Shown piece by piece: positions 5,569-10,463 of a stretch of DNA of 10,463 nucleotides. The translations under genes were made by a program, and so were the position numbers. The notes under the pieces were generated by a model. That model saw only the letters and a list, made by a program, of their open reading frames with translations. It was not told where the DNA came from and ran no database searches. Source of the DNA: Nitrospiraceae bacterium (GTDB lineage Bacteria > Nitrospirota > Thermodesulfovibrionia > Thermodesulfovibrionales > Dissulfurispiraceae); NCBI GenBank assembly GCA_003170655.1, contig PMYY01000138.1:5582-16044 (forward strand), in the 5' to 3' direction. Within the stretch, counting starts at the first letter, position 1, and each line of letters opens with the position of its first letter.

Positions 5569-5611
5569 TTAATTAAAATCATAATTGGATTGTTGCGAGG
5601 TGTGTGAAACG

Positions 5612-7507
5612 ATGACTGCTCAAAAAATGGAATTCAAGACCGAGGTCAAGCAGCTGCTAGATCTCATGATTCATTCGCTGTATTCCCACAAGGAAGTATT
5701 CCTGAGAGAACTTATTTCGAACGCTTCAGATGCGATCGATAAGGCACGCTATGAGGCGCTGACCAGCAGCGACATGCTCGAAGGAGAAAAGGAGTGGAAG
5801 ATCAAGATAACCTCTGACAAGGATGCTGGCACGCTTACCATCAGTGATAACGGTATCGGGATGACAAGGGATGAAGTGGTGGAAGCTCTTGGAACCATCG
5901 CCCATTCGGGGACGCGCGAATTCCTGAGATTCCTGCAAGAGAAGAACATAAAGGACAATCCGGAGCTTATAGGCCAGTTCGGTGTAGGCTTCTACGCATC
6001 GTTCATGGTTGCCGACCGGATCATTGTGCTTACTAGAAAGGCGGGTATGGTCGGATCAAAGGGCGTCAAATGGGAATCTGAGGTGGACGGCACCTTTACG
6101 GTGGAAGAGGTTGATAAGGCCGGCAAAGGAACCGATGTCGTTCTCCATCTGAAGGATGACGACAAGATGTATCTCGACGAATGGGAGATCAAGAGTGTCG
6201 TGAAGAAATATTCCGACTTCATCGAGCATCCGGTAGTGATGGAAGTCGAAAAAGAACAGGACAGTGCGCTAGAAAAGGGCAAGAAGATAAAGGTCAGGGA
6301 AGAAGAGATCCTGAATTCTTGCAAGGCCCTCTGGCTCAGGGACAAGGCGGAAATAACATCGGATGAATATAATGAATTCTATCACCATATATCGCATGAC
6401 TTCGGCGAGCCGCTCAAGGTAATTCATTACCGAGCTGAGGGTACGTCTGAATTCGTAGCTCTTCTTTTTATACCCTCACAAGCCCCGTTCAATATCCTTT
6501 ATCAGGATTACAAAATAGGCCCGGTGCTCTATGTGAAGAGGGTGCAGATTATGGAACATTGCGAGAACCTGATCCCGCCTTATCTCCGCTTTATAAAGGG
6601 TGTTGTGGATTCTTCGGACTTGCCCTTGAACGTATCGCGTGAAATTCTTCAGAACAACAGCCAGGTCGAGATTATAAAAAAGAATGTCACGAAGAAGGTC
6701 CTTGATCTCCTGGGCGAGATGAAGAAAAACGAGTACGACGGCTATGTCAAGTTCTATAAGGAGTTCGGCCGGATCCTGAAGGAGGGCATACATACGGACT
6801 TTTCGCGCAGGGAAACCATATCCGACCTCCTACTCTTCCCGTCCACGAAGACAGATGCAGATTCCTATACAACCTTTGAGATGTATGTCATGAACATGAA
6901 GGAAGGGCAGGATGATATATACTATATCAGCGGCGTGTCGCGCGAAGAGGTGATGAAGTCCCCTCACTTGGAGGCGTTCAGGGACAAGGAATATGAGGTC
7001 CTCTTCATGCTTGATGAGATTGATGACCTGATATTCGGTGGTTTTGAGTATAAGGGCAAAAAACTCAAGTCGGTCCTGAGGGGCGACATTCATCTCGACA
7101 AGACTTCCAGGGACGAAGAAGAAAAGAAATTTGGCAAGCTCGTCGATTTCATAAAGGACCATCTTAAGGATGACGTGAAAGATGTGAGGCTCTCAGGCAG
7201 GTTAAAAGACTCTGCATGTTGTCTTGTTTCTGATGAGGGCGATCTGGACCCGAAGATGGAGAAGTTTCTGAAGTCAATGGGACAGGAAGTCCCTGCAGGT
7301 AAGAGGATCCTCGAAATCAACCCGGACCATTCTCTCTTCGAAGCCATGAATAGGCTGTTCGAAAAAGAAGGCGGGAGCGCGCTCCTGGGTGAATATGCGG
7401 GACTTCTTTATGACCAGGCCCTAGTTATGGACGGCGCACGGCCCAAAGACCCAGTTGCCTTTTCAAGGTCGATGTCGAAGCTTATGGCGTCGGCGTTGAA
7501 GGATTAA
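5612..7507 (+). CDS. htpG: Hsp90-family molecular chaperone HtpG
   Basis: A 631-aa cytosolic Hsp90, the usual size for bacterial HtpG (E. coli 624). It is an ATP-driven dimeric chaperone that remodels client proteins. The N-terminal GHKL ATPase domain shows ELISNASDAIDK (E33 as the catalytic Glu, N37 for Mg-ATP), DNGIGM (79-84), the GTREF segment and the lid motif GQFGVGFYASFMVAD (from 121). The middle domain carries LNVSREILQ, with R343 as the likely Arg that contacts the ATP gamma-phosphate. The C-terminal dimerisation domain ends in MSKLMASALKD. The ATG at 5612 is chosen because the conserved N-terminus (TAQKMEFKTEVKQLLDLMIH) begins there and GAGGTG stands 9 bases upstream. A longer frame from TTG 5585 would add CCEVC, not seen in the family. 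The peptidase gene follows 30 bases later, so co-transcription is likely. Confidence 0.97.
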   Translation: MTAQKMEFKTEVKQLLDLMIHSLYSHKEVFLRELISNASDAIDKARYEALTSSDMLEGEKEWKIKITSDKDAGTLTISDNGIGMTRDEVVEALGTIAHSGTREFLRFLQEKNIKDNPELIGQFGVGFYASFMVADRIIVLTRKAGMVGSKGVKWESEVDGTFTVEEVDKAGKGTDVVLHLKDDDKMYLDEWEIKSVVKKYSDFIEHPVVMEVEKEQDSALEKGKKIKVREEEILNSCKALWLRDKAEITSDEYNEFYHHISHDFGEPLKVIHYRAEGTSEFVALLFIPSQAPFNILYQDYKIGPVLYVKRVQIMEHCENLIPPYLRFIKGVVDSSDLPLNVSREILQNNSQVEIIKKNVTKKVLDLLGEMKKNEYDGYVKFYKEFGRILKEGIHTDFSRRETISDLLLFPSTKTDADSYTTFEMYVMNMKEGQDDIYYISGVSREEVMKSPHLEAFRDKEYEVLFMLDEIDDLIFGGFEYKGKKLKSVLRGDIHLDKTSRDEEEKKFGKLVDFIKDHLKDDVKDVRLSGRLKDSACCLVSDEGDLDPKMEKFLKSMGQEVPAGKRILEINPDHSLFEAMNRLFEKEGGSALLGEYAGLLYDQALVMDGARPKDPVAFSRSMSKLMASALKD

Positions 7508-7537
7508 TCCAGGCTACTTTTGAAAAGGGGGCACTCA

Positions 7538-9364
7538 ATGCCGCACAAATCCGGAAAAAAGACGGTCCGCAAGGAAATCACCTGGAACCTCACCCCCCTC
7601 TTCGAGGGCGATGATTCACCAAAAATCGGGCGAAAGAGGAAGAAACTCGATGCGGAATGCTATCGTTTCATAAATGCATGGCGGGACAGAAAGGACTACC
7701 TTGAAGACCCGGCGGTCCTCGGGAAGGCCCTGGACGAATACGAACATTTGATGCGCTTTTACGGCGCAGATGGTGACGAAGGCTATTATTTCTGGCTCCG
7801 CACCCAGCAGGACCAGAATTCTTCCGAGCTCAAAGCTAAATTCAACAAGATCGAAGAGTTCAGCAGGAAGATCGAAAATGATATGCGATTCTTCCAGATG
7901 CGCATTAGCAAGATACCCGTGCGCAGGCAGAAGATATTCCTCGATCATCCCGATCTCGCAAGATACCGCCATTTTCTGGAAAGGGCGTTTGACGAAGCGA
8001 AATACCTGTTGAGCGAGGATGAAGAGAAAATCCTCAGTCTAAAGGCTTCGACTTCATACAGTAACTGGGTAAAGATGACATCCTCTTTTATCGTTAGGGA
8101 GGAACGCGATGTGCTTGACGATGATGGATCAAAGGTCCGAAAGACCTTCTCGGAGATTCTGAGTCTCATGAACAACAAGAAAAAGAACGTAAGGGATTCG
8201 GCTGCGAAGGCCTTCAACGATATCATTGCTAAACATGCTGCGGTAGCCGAAAACGAGATCAATTCGATTTTAGCCAACAAGAAGATTGATGACGAACTTC
8301 GGGCCATGCCGAGACCCGACCTGTCGCGGCATATCAGCGATGATATGGAGAGCGCGGTAGTCGATTCCCTGATCGGAGCGGTTGCAGGAAGGTTCGACAT
8401 CCCTGTCCGTTTCTATGAACTTAAAGCAAAACTTCTCAAGGTAAGAAAACTGAAGTATCACGAGAGAAACGTTGAGTATGGAATGGCAGATAGAAAATTT
8501 GTCTTTGACGATGCGGTCAATCTCGTCCGAAAGGTCTTTTCAGGGCTCGACAGCGAATTCTCGCGCGCACTCGACTCATTTCTTGGCCAGGGACAGTTCG
8601 ACGTCTATCCGGCAAAGGGCAAGGCGAGCGGCGCCTTCTGCGCGCATCATCTCATCTTGCATCCGACTTATATTCTGCTCAACCATACCGACACACTCAA
8701 CGACGTGCTGACGCTGGCCCACGAACTCGGTCACGGAATCAACAATGAAATGATCCGCAAGAAGCAGCATGCCCTCTATTTTGGGACGCCCCTTTCTACG
8801 GCTGAGGTGGCGAGCACCTTCATGGAGGATTTTGTACTTCAGGAGATACTGCGGGAGGCTGACGAGGAGATGCGGCTCGCGCTCATGGTTATGAAGCTGA
8901 ATGATGATGTTTCGACAATCTTCAGACAGGTCGCCTGCTACCGCTTCGAACAGGAACTCCATACGCAATTCAGGCAAAGAGGGTACCTGTCTAACAAGGA
9001 AATAGGAGTAATCTTCCGGAAACATATGGCCTCATACATGGGAGATTATGTCGAGCAGACTGCGGGTTCCGAAAACTGGTGGATCTACTGGGGGCATATC
9101 CGGTCTTTCTTTTATGTCTATTCCTATGCGAGTGGTCTTCTGATATCCAAGTCGCTCCAGAACTACGTAAAAAGTGATCCTAAATTTATCGGCAAGGTGA
9201 AGATCTTCTTGTCAGCGGGCTTGTCAGATTCACCGAGGAATATCTTCGGAAAGCTCGGCATCGATATCAGTGATGCGGGATTCTGGGGCAGGGGGATCGA
9301 GGAAATCGAGAAACTTCTCGATGAAACGATCTCGCTGGCAAAGAAGTTGAGGAAGATCAAGTGA
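7538..9364 (+). CDS. pepF: M3-family zinc metallopeptidase, oligoendopeptidase F type
   Basis: A 608-aa PepF/M3B-type peptidase that cleaves short to medium peptides in the cytoplasm; it has no signal peptide. The N-terminus has WNLTPLFEG, typical of PepF. The long helical middle forms the lid of the peptide channel. The zinc site is HELGH at 395-399, with E423 in TAEVASTFMED as the third ligand. SENWWIYWGHIRSFFYVYSYASG lies near the C-terminus, a region where PepF proteins carry the transition-state Tyr and His residues. Length fits the family (about 600). Start choice: ATG at 7538 follows AAAAGGGGG at a 7-base distance, whereas a TTG at 7520 lies before that site. The gene is 30 bases after htpG and is probably in the same operon, so peptides from damaged proteins would be a fitting substrate; that link is inferred. 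It ends 30 bases before a convergent gene. Confidence 0.93.
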   Translation: MPHKSGKKTVRKEITWNLTPLFEGDDSPKIGRKRKKLDAECYRFINAWRDRKDYLEDPAVLGKALDEYEHLMRFYGADGDEGYYFWLRTQQDQNSSELKAKFNKIEEFSRKIENDMRFFQMRISKIPVRRQKIFLDHPDLARYRHFLERAFDEAKYLLSEDEEKILSLKASTSYSNWVKMTSSFIVREERDVLDDDGSKVRKTFSEILSLMNNKKKNVRDSAAKAFNDIIAKHAAVAENEINSILANKKIDDELRAMPRPDLSRHISDDMESAVVDSLIGAVAGRFDIPVRFYELKAKLLKVRKLKYHERNVEYGMADRKFVFDDAVNLVRKVFSGLDSEFSRALDSFLGQGQFDVYPAKGKASGAFCAHHLILHPTYILLNHTDTLNDVLTLAHELGHGINNEMIRKKQHALYFGTPLSTAEVASTFMEDFVLQEILREADEEMRLALMVMKLNDDVSTIFRQVACYRFEQELHTQFRQRGYLSNKEIGVIFRKHMASYMGDYVEQTAGSENWWIYWGHIRSFFYVYSYASGLLISKSLQNYVKSDPKFIGKVKIFLSAGLSDSPRNIFGKLGIDISDAGFWGRGIEEIEKLLDETISLAKKLRKIK

Positions 9365-9394
9365 CGTTATTTTAAGAAAGTATTAATTGCCCGG

Positions 9395-9784
9395 CTAATC
9401 CTTCACATCACGAAAATCAAAAGTCGTGCTGTCTGAAAGTTCTCCTTTGCTTACCGCAACCTTCAGTTCCCAGTGCCCCGGCATCGTTAGGGCTATAACT
9501 GATCGGTACAGGCCATTACCTTCTTCAATGGTAGCCGGGGGCCACATGGCGCCATGGCGGTGTGCGGGCATCCATGGAGCAACTTCGATCTGGGCGTGGT
9601 CGACACCCTGGCCTTTATTATCTGTTACCCGTACAATGACTTCGTTTCTACCTTTTTTTAGGAGTTTTTCCGTAGAGCTGAGTTGAATATGAAATAATCC
9701 TTTATCAGTGGTTTTCGCAACCTCGTTAGAGCATCCTGCTGATAAGACGAGACACGTCATGATGAACATCATCAAAGCTCTCAT
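9395..9784 (-). CDS. Lipoprotein with FixH/YtkA-like domain
   Basis: A 129-aa protein with a lipoprotein signal: hydrophobic residues 4-14 and the lipobox LSAGC (C18 to be lipidated). The mature part reads as a single Ig-like beta domain of the YtkA/FixH type: VRVTDNKGQGVDHAQIEV, then the PWMPAHRHG motif (70-78) and MPGHWELKV (101-109). Methionine and histidine in WMPAHRHG and in MPGHW could bind copper. That is an inference from residue type, and the same motif positions are conserved in the family without proof of metal binding. The ribosome binding site GGAG in CGGAGAGGGCT stands just before the ATG. The tlpA-like gene ends 38 bases upstream on the same strand, so the two probably share a transcript and act together outside the cytoplasmic membrane. 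Confidence 0.8.
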   Translation of the reverse strand: MRALMMFIMTCLVLSAGCSNEVAKTTDKGLFHIQLSSTEKLLKKGRNEVIVRVTDNKGQGVDHAQIEVAPWMPAHRHGAMWPPATIEEGNGLYRSVIALTMPGHWELKVAVSKGELSDSTTFDFRDVKD

Positions 9785-9822
9785 AGCCCTCTCCGAAGAA
9801 TAACGTAACTGCTCTTTACGAA

Positions 9823-10347
9823 CTATCTTCTATTTTTTGCCGGGTCGATCAGACTCTCTATTTTATTAGTGAAAGCGGGTGAACCAAAATCCGTCCTCCC
9901 GATTGATCTTTCGATGATAATCCCGTTCCTGTCTATCACAACGGTTGATGGCAGCCCGATGACCCTGTATTGTCTAAGCAAGGCGACGCCGGCAGTATTG
10001 AGAAGGATAGGATAAGTTATACCCATCCGTTTCAGGAGTGGGTCCACGGAATCATGTTTTCGGTCTGTCGCTATACCGAGCACTACCACCCCTTTAACCT
10101 TGTATTGCTCGTAGAGAGTGTTAAGCGAAGGCAGCTCTTCGACACATTCGGGGCACCAGCTTGCCCAGAAATTTATGACAACGACCTTGCCGCGATAATC
10201 GGAAATGCTGTGCAGCACCCCATGGAGATCATTCAATGAGAACGCGGGAGCCTCATCCTGTACCTGTGCCCCAGAATAGAAAGGGTTCACAGCAGCCAGA
10301 AGTATCAGCATAATCATAATAATGAACAAGACGACAATTCGTTTCAT
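9823..10347 (-). CDS. TlpA/ResA-like membrane-anchored thioredoxin
   Basis: A 174-aa thiol-disulfide oxidoreductase. Residues 4-20 form a hydrophobic N-terminal segment, either a signal anchor or an uncleaved signal peptide, placing the domain in the periplasm. The thioredoxin fold shows APAFSLND (33-40), VINFWASWCPECVEELPSL (57-75) with the active site C65-P-E-C68, and the cis-Pro loop GLPST (131-135). TlpA/ResA proteins reduce disulfides of apocytochrome c or of copper-site proteins. WCPEC is close to the WCEPC/WCPPC active sites of that group, and the substrate cannot be told. GAAGGGAGAG about 9 bases before the ATG is a good ribosome binding site. The YtkA-like lipoprotein gene follows after 38 bases on the same strand, which supports a shared role in envelope metal or cytochrome assembly. 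Confidence 0.92.
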   Translation of the reverse strand: MKRIVVLFIIMIMLILLAAVNPFYSGAQVQDEAPAFSLNDLHGVLHSISDYRGKVVVINFWASWCPECVEELPSLNTLYEQYKVKGVVVLGIATDRKHDSVDPLLKRMGITYPILLNTAGVALLRQYRVIGLPSTVVIDRNGIIIERSIGRTDFGSPAFTNKIESLIDPAKNRR

Positions 10348-10463
10348 ATCAAAACTCTCCCTTCTTCTATATTACGAAAATATCGCCGATTCCGCTATAG
10401 GGTAATCTATCCAGTTCACTAGTTTGCTCCGAAGATTTGCTGAAGTATGCCGATATCTCTCGA

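Noticed and set aside
5585..5611. TTG-initiated N-terminal extension of HtpG containing CCEVC
   Set aside because: The family N-terminus begins at ATG 5612, and the GAGGTG ribosome binding site lies inside the supposed extension.
7520..7537. TTG start for the M3 peptidase
   Set aside because: The strong AAAAGGGGG site lies within it and serves the ATG at 7538.
10419..10463. Possible C-terminus of another minus-strand gene (ending IFGAN, TAG)
   Set aside because: Only 14 codons are visible and the other two minus frames are equally open here; it cannot be decided from this window.

Overview
The window looks like ordinary chromosome from an anaerobic or microaerophilic Gram-negative bacterium of moderate GC, in the style of Nitrospirota or Desulfobacterota. 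This is inferred from gene content only: HDOD signalling proteins, a YedF-type sulfur/selenium protein, very small Cys-rich proteins, a lipobox lipoprotein and a periplasmic thioredoxin. No rRNA, tRNA or CRISPR array was seen.

Left part (1-2931). An HDOD protein on the minus strand runs off the left edge. Upstream of it on the same strand lies a 61-aa Cys-rich protein with a strong ribosome binding site. After a 400-base non-coding stretch with a palindrome, a second HDOD protein reads rightward and meets yedF tail to tail, 2 bp apart.

Middle (2932-5611). A decayed IS200/IS605-type element carries the C-terminal third of a TnpB gene, broken by a stop and a frameshift, followed by an intact-looking right-end hairpin and TCAA terminus. 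That terminus overlaps the stop codon of the next gene, a minus-strand protein with five S1 RNA-binding domains. So the stop appears to be supplied by the inserted element. The S1 gene has a good sigma-70 promoter with an inverted repeat over its -35 region. Back to back with it, a second promoter sits exactly upstream of a GTG-started 53-aa Cys-rich gene, which is probably translated from a leaderless mRNA.

Right part (5612-10463). htpG (Hsp90) and an M3-family oligoendopeptidase are 30 bp apart and probably co-transcribed, a chaperone-protease pairing. Convergent to them is a minus-strand pair: a TlpA/ResA-like membrane-anchored thioredoxin followed by a small lipoprotein with a FixH/YtkA-like fold signature. 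Both are expected outside the cytoplasmic membrane and may serve metal or cytochrome assembly.

No complete new defence or mobile system is visible. The most notable points are the insertion scar that ends the S1 gene, the probable leaderless Cys-rich gene, and several palindromes at promoters.
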